Shown in pieces: positions 7,019 to 12,860 of a DNA stretch of 13,508 bases; positions within the stretch are counted from its first letter, which is position 1, and each line of letters begins with the position of its first letter. Position numbers and translations under genes: made by a program. The notes under the pieces were generated by a model that did no database searches, was not told the origin of the DNA, and saw only the letters and a list, made by a program, of their open reading frames with translations. This DNA comes from DATHSY01 sp046729855 (GTDB lineage Bacteria > Actinomycetota > UBA4738 > HRBIN12), in contig JBKPHM010000143.1 of assembly GCA_046729855.1 (NCBI GenBank), positions 1 to 13,508 of the forward strand. The letters are read 5' to 3'.

Positions 7019-7460
7019 GCCGGAAGCCAGAGCCGCGCTCAGCCGCGACAACCTTGGCTTCCTCCTCGCGAAGGCGACGCAGCACTGGAACGAGCTGCTC
7101 GGCGCGCACTTCGCCGCCGCTGGCTACGCCGACGTGCGTCCCTCCTACGGCTCGGTCCTGCTGCCGCTGTTCGAGCAGGACGGCCTGCGCATGGGCGAGC
7201 TCGCACGCCGCGCGCGGTTGAGCAAGCAGACGATGACGTCGATGATCGGCCGCCTCGAGCGCGACGGCCTCGTCGAGCGGCGAGCGGATCCGAGTGACGC
7301 TCGCGCGTCGCTGATCTTCCTCACCGCGCGCAGTCGCCGCTTCGCGCCGGTTGCGGCCGCGACGCTCCGCGATCTCGACGGGCTCGCCCGCCGCCGACTC
7401 GGCCCGCAGCAGATCGCTGCGACGAAGAAGGCTTTGCGCCAGCTGATGGAGCTCGAGTAA
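7005..7460 (+). CDS. MarR-family transcriptional regulator
   Basis: The ATG at 7005 gives a 151-residue protein, typical for the family. An N-terminal dimerisation helix region (about 14-40) leads to a winged helix-turn-helix at about 60-107: LRMGELARRARLSKQTMTSM holds the helix-turn-helix, and the wing has GLVERRADPSDARASLIFLT with the family-typical DxR. A C-terminal helix pair (about 113-150) completes the dimer interface. MarR proteins usually repress their own operon until a small hydrophobic or phenolic ligand, or oxidation, releases DNA. There is no Cys, so thiol-based sensing is excluded. It overlaps the preceding gene by 14 nt and is last in the operon, whose promoter carries TTAGTC half-sites. 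Confidence 0.93.
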   Translation: MPDPEPEARAALSRDNLGFLLAKATQHWNELLGAHFAAAGYADVRPSYGSVLLPLFEQDGLRMGELARRARLSKQTMTSMIGRLERDGLVERRADPSDARASLIFLTARSRRFAPVAAATLRDLDGLARRRLGPQQIAATKKALRQLMELE

Positions 7461-7478
7461 ACCGGGAGCAGCGAGGCA

Positions 7479-7560
7479 GGGCGTCGGTACGGGACGCCCG
7501 CCGTCCGCCCGACGGATCTCCACACCGGCGGGTGCTTCCGGCGACCTCCCGCCGGATGTG
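7479..7560 (+). terminator. Two consecutive hairpins after the MarR operon
   Basis: The first hairpin is GGGCGTC (7479-7485) with GACGCCC (7493-7499), 18 nt after the stop. The second is CACACCGGCGGG (7521-7532) with CCCGCCGG-A-TGTG (7548-7560), with one bulge. Neither is followed by a U-run. Together they are a plausible operon end. Confidence 0.45.
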
Positions 7561-7591
7561 TGCCGGATGCTGGCCTTGTCGCAATTGCAAA

Positions 7592-7693
7592 CTACCGTGT
7601 GCGCGGCGAATGCTCCGTCCAGGCCCTGTTCGCGTAGGCCCTGCGACCTTGTTCAAGCGCTCGCTCTATTACGACCGGTTCATTCTCGATCAC
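7592..7693 (-). pseudogene. Possible N-terminal remnant of a TPR/LuxR-type regulator
   Basis: A 33-codon frame begins at GTG 7693 and stops at TAG (7592-7594). Its segment RALEQGRRAYANRAWTE resembles the N-terminal TPR helix (EQGRRAYARRAW-type) that opens many actinobacterial LuxR or TPR regulators. The similarity stops abruptly. The match is short and made by eye, there is no Shine-Dalgarno, and it could be chance. Confidence 0.25.
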
Positions 7694-7830
7694 GTTGGCC
7701 GGTCCGGCGGGTACGGCATCGCGTTCCCCCGTCTTGCCGTCTCAAGCTCAGGAGGAAGAGAATCAAGTGACGTTGTCGAAGCAGGCACCACGCCGACCAC
7801 ACATAAACCACTCAGGCTGTGCCGGGCGGC

Positions 7831-7923
7831 AGCCGGTCGCAGCCGGTCGCAGCCGGTTGGTTCGACGGCGAAATGCCCGCTCTAGCCAGTAATTCGGGGT
7901 CGCAGCCGGCTGTAGCCGGTTGT
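7831..7923 (+). repeat. Tandem 10-bp repeats AGCCGGTYGY in two tracts beside attachment core 2
   Basis: Units start at 7831, 7841 and 7851 (AGCCGGTCGC twice, then AGCCGGTTGG) and at 7904 and 7914 (AGCCGGCTGT, AGCCGGTTGT). A 43-bp spacer separates the tracts, and the second ends 6 bp before the tRNA-Asp core. The 10-bp period would place each unit on one face of the helix. In copies 1 and 3 the left side instead carries GGGCAGCAAAC units. Confidence 0.75.
7851..7900 (+). repeat. 50-bp module, present inverted at 12741-12790
   Basis: Read on the plus strand here and on the minus strand at 12790-12741, both begin with AGCCGGTT and share AAATGCCCGCTC, AGCC, GTAATT and CGG in the same order with small gaps. 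Here it lies just left of core 2. There it lies about 150 bp right of core 3, in opposite orientation. Confidence 0.65.
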
Positions 7924-8060
7924 GCCGTACCGGCCTGTCACGCCGGAGGTCGCGGGTTCGAGTCCCGTCGCTCCTGCTTCTCGAAATACCTGCAAAGGGG
8001 CATCTTCTGTTGTCTCACCAGACGAAACTCCGGTCTCAGAGACCGACGCTTGCTGCCCGT
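7924..8060 (+). repeat. Repeat copy 2 (core plus right arm)
   Basis: To the right of the core, this copy follows copy 3 closely: CTCGAAAT, CCTGCAAA, ATCTTCTGTTG, CAGAC and TCCGGTC occur in order. CGCTTGCTGCCCG (8047-8059) then lies 70 nt past the core, one mismatch from the inverted unit CGTTTGCTGCCCG of copy 3. The left half of the repeat is absent. A 15-bp palindrome CGGTCTCAGAGACCG (8031-8045) sits immediately before the arm site. Confidence 0.8.
7930..7976 (+). other. 3' half of tRNA-Asp(GTC), putative attachment core 2
   Basis: This is the same 47-nt tRNA segment (positions 27-73) with a fully paired anticodon stem CCGGC/GCCGG, anticodon GTC, an intact T arm and discriminator G. The acceptor strand ends CGCTCCT, one change from the other copies. 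There is no tRNA 5' half upstream; AGCCGG repeats occupy that position. Confidence 0.85.
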
Positions 8061-8255
8061 CCCCATTAGCTATGAGCCGCTCCAGCGGACAAATTTCCTG
8101 CAACGATCGCGCAAGAGGTCGGTATCGAAGACCCACCCGAGTTCTTCCCAGCACACACGTTTGTCTCGGGGTGACGCACGGCTGCGCAATTCGATACCGG
8201 GCCGGATGGCGAAGTCCGCCCGCGCCTCTGACGTGTCACCGGCGGGAGACGCCGC
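8061..8255. other. Non-coding or decayed stretch after repeat copy 2
   Basis: No intact gene was recognised here. Bases 8089-8118 resemble the ECF sigma promoter segment 12864-12893 (22 of 30 aligned bases by my count). A 10-bp inverted repeat CGGTATCGAA/TTCGATACCG lies at 8120-8129 and 8190-8199. The minus frame continues from the MMPL-like remnant to a stop near 8070 without recognisable content. Confidence 0.4.
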
Positions 8256-8396
8256 GATGCGCCACGTTGTCTCGCCGCAGAGCTGTAGCACCGGCGGGCG
8301 AAGGATCAAGCGGATGACGACGGCGTCGAGGAAGATCGCGCTCGCCATTCCGACGCCGAAACAGCTGCAGGTGTGGTTGCCATTCGCGGCGAAGTC
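8256..8396 (-). pseudogene. C-terminal remnant of an MMPL/RND-family membrane transporter
   Basis: The minus strand encodes a 47-residue stretch containing GNHTCSCFGVGMASAIFLDA, then VVIRLILRPPVLQL and GETTWRI. This is the pattern of the last transmembrane segments of MMPL proteins (typically ...FGxGLAxAxxLDAxVVRxxLxPAxxxLLGxxxW). Those proteins exceed 700 residues. Here no upstream transporter body is found, the preceding sequence appears to change frame (STAAL in a neighbouring frame near 8415), and the downstream sequence does not end like the family. It is a relic of a gene lost next to repeat copy 2. Confidence 0.6.
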
Positions 8397-8779
8397 AGGG
8401 CTGCGGTCGAACGATCTAGCCGGGGCGCGCCCGGCATCGTCGCGGGCGGACGCTCTAATCGCAGCGCGGGACAGGGCTGAGCGAATCCTCCTCTGCCACC
8501 GAGGCGGAAAGCTCGAACCAGTCCAGTCTGTGCAAGGGGCGGGCTGCCTTCGACTCGAAGATAGTTGCGAGCGACGCTAGGCCGCCGTGCTGGCGACGAC
8601 GACCTCGCCGCCGGGGGAGGCGGGGCGCGCGCTGGGTCGTGTCCGAGCAGGCATAGATCGGCTGGCCGCGAGTGGCCAGCGACTTGGCGGCGACTTGCCG
8701 CAGCGGGCCTGTGACCGTGTCGCCACTCACGGTTGCAGCAAATCCGATCTTCGCCTACGGCGCGTATATCGAGGTAGGC
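8397..8779. other. Intergenic stretch without a recognisable intact gene
   Basis: Frames on both strands were inspected. The longest minus frames have no recognisable domain, no good ribosome binding site and an Arg/Pro/Ala-rich composition typical of shadow frames. GAGG at 8771-8774 serves the next gene. Confidence 0.45.
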
Positions 8780-9235
8780 ATGAGGACAACGTTGATCGCA
8801 CTGGCGATCATCGCGACAGTCCCGGTTGCCGCCGCTGGCTTCGCGTCTGACCGAGAAGTGGCTGCAGGCACCGGCGTTGCCGTCGGGGAGCTGCAACTCC
8901 GTCCCACCGTTGCGGGCGGGCCTCGGGGCGTTGGGCTCTTCCGGCAAACGGGCGCGAGGCTGCGCGGTTGGGTGGTCGTCTGGGGTCTCGAGCCGCGCTC
9001 GAGACACGCGGTGCACTTCCACGGGCCCCAGAGCGCCTGCGGCCGGAAAGCGGACCCCGTAGCCAGCCACGCCGACCTCCTCGCCGACGCACGTGGGGTC
9101 GCCTACGCGACCGTCAGGGTCCGCAGCACCGTCCAGGTCGTGCGGAAGGGCGTCTACTACAACGTCCACGCGAAGCCGTCCTCCGCGGCGGAGAATCCCG
9201 AGATCGCATGCGCGAACGTGATGCCGATCCCCTGA
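8780..9235 (+). CDS. Secreted Cu/Zn-superoxide-dismutase-like (possibly CHRD-like) protein
   Basis: The ATG at 8780 with GAGG 5 nt upstream gives 151 residues. A signal peptide is clear (MRTTLIALAIIATVPVAAAG). The mature part is all-beta in character and recalls SodC. HAVHFHG with a nearby Cys resembles the copper-ligand strand, SHADLLADARGVA resembles the HxGDL zinc/Asp segment, and NVHAKP...EIACANV resembles the C-terminal HA-x-PDD...RIACG segment with its disulphide Cys. Ligand spacing is reduced and the loop carrying the remaining zinc histidines is short, so dismutase activity is unproven. CHRD domains share a similar His-rich strand, and a clear CHRD gene follows 386 bp downstream, so the two may be functionally related surface proteins. 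Confidence 0.7.
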   Translation: MRTTLIALAIIATVPVAAAGFASDREVAAGTGVAVGELQLRPTVAGGPRGVGLFRQTGARLRGWVVVWGLEPRSRHAVHFHGPQSACGRKADPVASHADLLADARGVAYATVRVRSTVQVVRKGVYYNVHAKPSSAAENPEIACANVMPIP

Positions 9236-9621
9236 TCGCTACCGGCCGAGTACGTCGAGCCGGACTTGGACGATGCTCTTGGCAACGGCCTCGCCGCCCC
9301 CGAGGCGACCGCCTTCCGCGGCTTTTCGGCCTGGAACGCCTCCAGGGCTACCGTGACCGCGTGGAGGTCCTAGGCGAGGAGGCCGACCTCGCGCTCCCGG
9401 CCACGGAGCCGCCCGGACCGTCCCCAACCTTTCGGGTTCCGGTGCCGGTTCGCGCACTTCCTCGTAAGGTGGGCGGAACTTGGCATCGCACAAACCAGCC
9501 GGTGCTGGGTCGCATCGCCCCTCAGCCCGCGGGGTGATGGATTGGGCAAACCGCGCGGCGGGCAAGGTCGTACTTCCAGCCAGAAGTCTGGACCCATAGG
9601 AGGAAAGGGAGGAGAGGAGCC
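9236..9621. other. Intergenic stretch before the CHRD gene
   Basis: No gene was recognised. Short frames with acceptable composition exist (for example a plus frame around 9246-9372), but none has a start signal or family resemblance. The final 20 bases carry a purine-rich GGGAGG-type ribosome binding region for the next gene. Confidence 0.45.
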
Positions 9622-10077
9622 ATGCGCAGACGTTCCCTTGCTGTTCTCGCTCTCGTCGCGAGCCTCATTGGGCTGCTCGCCCTGACGAGCACGTCCGCGA
9701 CCGCCGCGGGAGCCAAGCGCTCCACGAGCATGAGCGGCGCGGAGGAGGTCCCGCCCGCCGATCCGGACGGAACCGGCTCCGCGCTCATCACGCTCAACGT
9801 CGGACAGGCGACCGTGTGCTGGGAGCTCACGGTGTCGAACATCGCCCCGGCGACGGCCGCCCACATCCACAAGGCACCGGCAGGGGTGAACGGGCCCGTC
9901 GTCGTACCGCTCAGCCCGCCGACGACGGGGAGTTCGAGCGGTTGCACGACCGCGGATCCGGCGTTGATCCAGGACATCATCGACAACCCGAAGCAGTACT
10001 ACGTCAACGTCCACAACGCGGAGTTCCCAGGCGGGGCCGTCCGAGGCCAGCTGAGCAATCGCGGGCAGCTCACCTAG
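9622..10077 (+). CDS. Secreted CHRD-domain protein
   Basis: The ATG at 9622 follows a purine-rich stretch with GGAGG (9608-9612). The 151-residue product has a signal peptide (MRRRSLAVLALVASLIGLLA...TATAAG) and one CHRD domain (about 33-147). The domain opens with the family signature MSGAEEVPPADPDGTGSA. It contains CWELTVSNIAPATAAHIHKA with the HIH pair, and ends with YYVNVHNAEFPGGAVRGQL, the conserved Y-x-NVH...PGGxxRGQL motif. CHRD domains are extracellular modules named after chordin, and their bacterial role is not established. A strong terminator follows 12 nt after the stop, so it is probably transcribed alone or with the SOD-like gene upstream. Confidence 0.92.
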   Translation: MRRRSLAVLALVASLIGLLALTSTSATAAGAKRSTSMSGAEEVPPADPDGTGSALITLNVGQATVCWELTVSNIAPATAAHIHKAPAGVNGPVVVPLSPPTTGSSSGCTTADPALIQDIIDNPKQYYVNVHNAEFPGGAVRGQLSNRGQLT

Positions 10078-10088
10078 CCTTAGCCAGT

Positions 10089-10126
10089 CGCGGATCCCGG
10101 TGGGCCAGCCCCCACCGGGCACCGCG
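10089..10126 (+). terminator. Extended hairpin terminator after the CHRD gene
   Basis: CCCGGTGGG (10096-10104) pairs perfectly with CCCACCGGG (10111-10119) around a 6-nt loop. An outer CGCGG/CCGCG stem (10089-10093 with 10122-10126) extends it. It lies 12 nt past the stop, with no U-run. Confidence 0.7.
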
Positions 10127-10154
10127 GCGCCTCCCAGTTGAAATGAGCCCAGCG

Positions 10155-10360
10155 TCAAGCGTCGGCCACGTCCCGTAGCGTGGTGTAGGAGCGCATCGGG
10201 CGGACCCGGACGGTAGTCCGGCCACCGTGGCGCTCAGACTCGTCGAGTCCTGGCAGACCCAGTCCTCGCGCAGCCCCTGCCAGGTGATGTCGGGGTCGAG
10301 TAGCCCTGCTGCGGCATCGAAGTCGCCGCGGCGCAGCGCGCCGAAGAAGTCGATCATCAC
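10155..10360 (-). pseudogene. Frameshifted SnoaL-like/NTF2-fold protein remnant
   Basis: From about 10360 the minus strand reads VMIDFFGALRRGDFDAAAGL followed by LDPDITWQGLREDWVCQD. This is the opening helices and first strand of SnoaL-like proteins (FFxALxxGDxxAAxxLLDPDVxW). After VCQD the family-like register (a D-E pair) continues in another frame, ending DVADA at a TGA near 10155, which suggests a small insertion or deletion. Intact members are about 110-140 residues; only about 65 codons remain here, and the C-terminal half of the fold is missing. GGAGGAGG-like purines lie upstream (near 10400) at the original start region. Confidence 0.5.
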
Positions 10361-10697
10361 CGTCTCGAGGTCTGTTGGCCCATGCTTGGCATTGCCTCCT
10401 CCTTGGTGTCCAAAAACGGATTCGTCGCGACCGAGGAAGAGTCACGCAAGCAGGCGCCCGCGCGCCTCCACCGAGGCACTCCGGCACCAGCGACCGCCCG
10501 CGACAGAAACGTCGCGTTTGGCGCGAGGCCGCGCGGCTCACGACTCCGCTAGCGTCAGCCGGGCGCGGGCCGATTGTACGACGAGAGAAGGGTCGCCGCG
10601 ATCCTGGCGCACTCACCTGGAGAAGCGGCCAGCCAGTTTGCCGTGACGTCCGCTCCTACCTCCTGCACGTCTCGACCGCCGAGGGGAATATTGGCCG
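10361..10697. other. Intergenic stretch upstream of the FAD monooxygenase
   Basis: No further gene was recognised. The left part is the probable old 5' region of the SnoaL-like remnant (minus strand). GAGGGG at 10681-10686 lies 11 nt before the monooxygenase ATG. No convincing promoter motif or operator was seen. Confidence 0.4.
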
Positions 10698-12389
10698 ATG
10701 TCCGCCGAACGAGAGAGCGATGGGTCTGAGTTCGAGGAGCAGTTCGGTGTTCTGATTGTCGGCGCCGGACCCACCGGGCTCACGCTCGCCGCCCAGCTGC
10801 AGGCGCTCGGCGCGAGCGTCCGGATCGTCGATCGCCAGCTCGACCGCGTGCACGAGTCGCGTGCGCTTGCCGTGCAGGCGCGCACGCTCGAGGTCCTGAG
10901 GCCGCTCGGGATCGCCGAGCAGCTCGTCGACCGGGGCAACGACGCCGTCCAGCTGCGGCTGCACTTCGGCGAGCGGGTCGTGCCGATCCGGCTGTTCGAT
11001 GTCGGGCTGGAGGACACCGCCTACCCGTTCCTGCTCTTCGTCTCGCAGGCCGAGACCGAAGCGGTGCTGAACGAGCACCTGGCCGAACAGGGCGTCGAGG
11101 TCGAGCGCAGCGTGGAGCTGGTCACCTTCTCCGCCGGTGAACAGCACGTCACCTGCACGCTTCGCCACCCCGACGGGAGCACCGAACGAGTGCGTGCGCG
11201 CTACCTGGTCGGCTGCGACGGCGCGCACAGCTTCGTCCGCCAGGGCGCCGGGGTTCCGTTCGAGGGTGGGCGCTACCCGCAGACGTTCGCGCTCGGCGAC
11301 CTCGAGGCCGACGGGGATCTGGAGCACGGCGCCGCGCACGCGTTCGTCGGGGCGCCCGGGATGCTGTTCTTCTTTCCGCTCGGCCGGCCCGCGCCCTGGC
11401 GCATGCTCGGCATGCGGCCAACGGTTGCCGGCGCCGACGAGCGCGAGCAGGAGGCTGCGGAGCCCTCGCTCGCCGACCTGCAGGCGATCGCCGACGCCTT
11501 CATCGGCGGCAGGCTACGGCTGCGCGACCCGATCTGGTTGACCTACTTCCGCCTCCACCACCGGCATGCCGCGCGCTACCGGACGGGCCGTGTCTTCCTC
11601 GTCGGCGACGCCGCCCACGTCCACAGCCCGGCCGGCGCCCAGGGGATGAACACCGGCATCCAGGACGCCTGGAACCTGGGCTGGAAGCTCGCCCTGGTCG
11701 ACCGCGGCGTTGCCGACCAAGCGCTGCTCGACACCTACGAGGCCGAGCGACGCCCGGTCGGCCGCTTCGTGCTTCGCTTCACCGACCGCGCTACCGCGAT
11801 CGCGACCTCACCCAGCCCGCTCCTCCGCCTGATTCGAACGCAGGTGGCGCCGCGGCTCGCACCGCTCGCTCTGCGCTCAAAACGTGGCCGCGCGCTCGCG
11901 TACCGCACCCTCGCGCAGCTCGCGATCCGCTACCGGCGCAGCCCGGCCGTCGAGGAAGGCACACCGACGCTCCGCCGCGGCCCGAAGGCGGGCGATCGAC
12001 TCCCCGACGCCCGCATCGCCCGCGACGGACAGCCCTCTTGGCTGCAGGAGGCGCTGGCCACGCCGACCTACCACCTCCTCCTGTGCGGATCCCCCCTCGA
12101 CTGGGACGGCAACCAAGTAGCCGCGTTCCAAAACCGCTATGCCGGCCTCGTCGCAGTCCACCGCCTGTCCCGCGAAGCCGCTCCCGGCGTCCTGCACGAC
12201 GTCGACGGGCAGGCGTTCGCCCGCCTCGGCATCGAGCGCACCGCGCATTACCTCGTCCGGCCAGACGGCCATATCGGCTACAGAAGCGGCGGTCCCGCCC
12301 TCAACAATGGGGTCGAGCGCTACCTCGCCCGCTGGCTCCCCGGTGCTGGAACCGCCTCCACGGCCGAGAGCAGCGCGAGTGACGGCTGA
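10698..12389 (+). CDS. FAD-dependent aromatic-ring monooxygenase (PheA/TfdB/MhpA-type)
   Basis: The product is 563 residues, typical of class A flavoprotein hydroxylases with a C-terminal thioredoxin-like domain. VLIVGAGPTGLTLA (18-31) is the GxGxxG dinucleotide fold. YLVGCDGAHSFVRQ (169-182) carries the DG motif that touches both FAD and NAD(P)H. FLVGDAAHVHSPAGAQGMNT (from about 300, Asp304) is the GD motif binding FAD ribose. The C-terminal part from about 415 (GPKAGDRLPDARIARDG...ARLGIERTAHYLVRPDGHIG) matches the thioredoxin-like domain of phenol-hydroxylase-type enzymes. The family hydroxylates phenolic or polyketide aromatic substrates with NAD(P)H and O2; the substrate here is unknown. 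It stands alone on the plus strand, and its stop lies 22 nt before the left inverted end of repeat copy 3. Confidence 0.93.
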   Translation: MSAERESDGSEFEEQFGVLIVGAGPTGLTLAAQLQALGASVRIVDRQLDRVHESRALAVQARTLEVLRPLGIAEQLVDRGNDAVQLRLHFGERVVPIRLFDVGLEDTAYPFLLFVSQAETEAVLNEHLAEQGVEVERSVELVTFSAGEQHVTCTLRHPDGSTERVRARYLVGCDGAHSFVRQGAGVPFEGGRYPQTFALGDLEADGDLEHGAAHAFVGAPGMLFFFPLGRPAPWRMLGMRPTVAGADEREQEAAEPSLADLQAIADAFIGGRLRLRDPIWLTYFRLHHRHAARYRTGRVFLVGDAAHVHSPAGAQGMNTGIQDAWNLGWKLALVDRGVADQALLDTYEAERRPVGRFVLRFTDRATAIATSPSPLLRLIRTQVAPRLAPLALRSKRGRALAYRTLAQLAIRYRRSPAVEEGTPTLRRGPKAGDRLPDARIARDGQPSWLQEALATPTYHLLLCGSPLDWDGNQVAAFQNRYAGLVAVHRLSREAAPGVLHDVDGQAFARLGIERTAHYLVRPDGHIGYRSGGPALNNGVERYLARWLPGAGTASTAESSASDG

Positions 12390-12411
12390 AACCGACTTCC
12401 GGCGGTCCAGC

Positions 12412-12679
12412 CCGGGCAGCAAACGGGCAGCAAACGTTTGAAATCGGCTTCGCTCAACCATGCGAAATCGGATCGCGGAAAGCCCGCATAACCCCATGAA
12501 TAGAGCGATTGCGCGTCCATCGTCGCCAAACGTCGTGACCCTCGAACCGGCCTGTCACGCCGGAGGTCGCGGGTTCGAGTCCCGTCGCTCCCGTCTCTCG
12601 AAATTCCTGCAAAACGCGATCTTCTGTTGCCTGAACAGACAGAGGTTCCGGTCCTCGCCGTAGGGCGTTTGCTGCCCGG
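12412..12679 (+). repeat. Repeat copy 3: complete 268-bp attP-like or MITE-like unit
   Basis: CCGGGCAGCAAACG (12412-12425) is exactly inverted at 12666-12679 (14 bp), defining 268 bp. A second, direct unit GGGCAGCAAACG follows at 12425-12436. The tRNA-Asp 3' half lies at 12547-12593, 110 bp after the left pair and 72 bp before the right unit. The left half matches repeat copy 1 and the right half matches copy 2, so this is the only copy in the window with both sides. Tandem and inverted short sites around a tRNA-derived core resemble arm and core sites of tyrosine recombinases. Inverted ends around a non-coding body also fit a miniature mobile repeat. Confidence 0.85.
12547..12593 (+). other. 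3' half of tRNA-Asp(GTC), putative attachment core 3
   Basis: The segment covers tRNA positions 27-73 with a fully paired anticodon stem (CCGGC/GCCGG), loop CTGTCAC, T arm GCGGG-TTCGAGT-CCCGT, acceptor CGCTCCC and discriminator G. No 5' half is present: the expected GGGAGCG and D arm are missing from the preceding 130 bases. Confidence 0.85.
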
Positions 12680-12740
12680 CGGCATGTCTTTGAGTCGCCC
12701 CGTCGGTGGCAACCGCAGTCACCTCTTCATCTGGCCCCGT

Positions 12741-12790
12741 CACCGAAATTACGGGCTGGAGCGGGCATTTGCTCGCCGAGTGAACCGGCT
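12741..12790 (-). repeat. Inverted copy of the 50-bp module at 7851-7900
   Basis: The reverse complement starts with AGCCGGTT and contains AAATGCCCGCTC, AGCCCGTAATTTCGG, aligning with the plus strand at 7851-7900 with a few substitutions and a 2-bp gap. It lies between repeat copy 3 and the sigma-factor promoter. Confidence 0.65.
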
Positions 12791-12860
12791 GTCCTCGACT
12801 CGGCGGTGCGGTCGTGGAAGCGGGCGAAGTCGCCCTTCGCGGCTGCAGCTCGAGGGCACG

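Noticed and set aside
7882..8154. Minus-strand frame containing GATGLEPATSGVTGR
   Set aside because: This is the reverse complement of the tRNA-Asp 3' half translated as protein, a familiar kind of spurious ORF. There is no start signal, and composition follows the repeat.
8120..8199. 10-bp inverted repeat CGGTATCGAA/TTCGATACCG
   Set aside because: About one such pair within 100 bp is expected by chance in a window of this size, and nothing else supports it.
7819..8580. Plus-strand 253-codon frame over repeat copy 2
   Set aside because: It consists of AGCCGG repeats, the tRNA fragment and antisense of the MMPL remnant, with no family resemblance and no ribosome binding site.
8306..9169. Minus-strand 287-codon frame
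   Set aside because: It is antisense to the SOD-like gene over half its length and Arg/Pro/Ala-rich. Only its last part touches the MMPL remnant, in a shifted frame.
12320..12712. Minus-strand 130-codon frame with DGTRTRDLRRDRPVRG, and the overlapping 12555-12878 frame with RRDSNPRPPA
   Set aside because: Both are antisense translations of the tRNA-Asp core and repeat copy 3, and they overlap the end of the monooxygenase gene. They are not real proteins.
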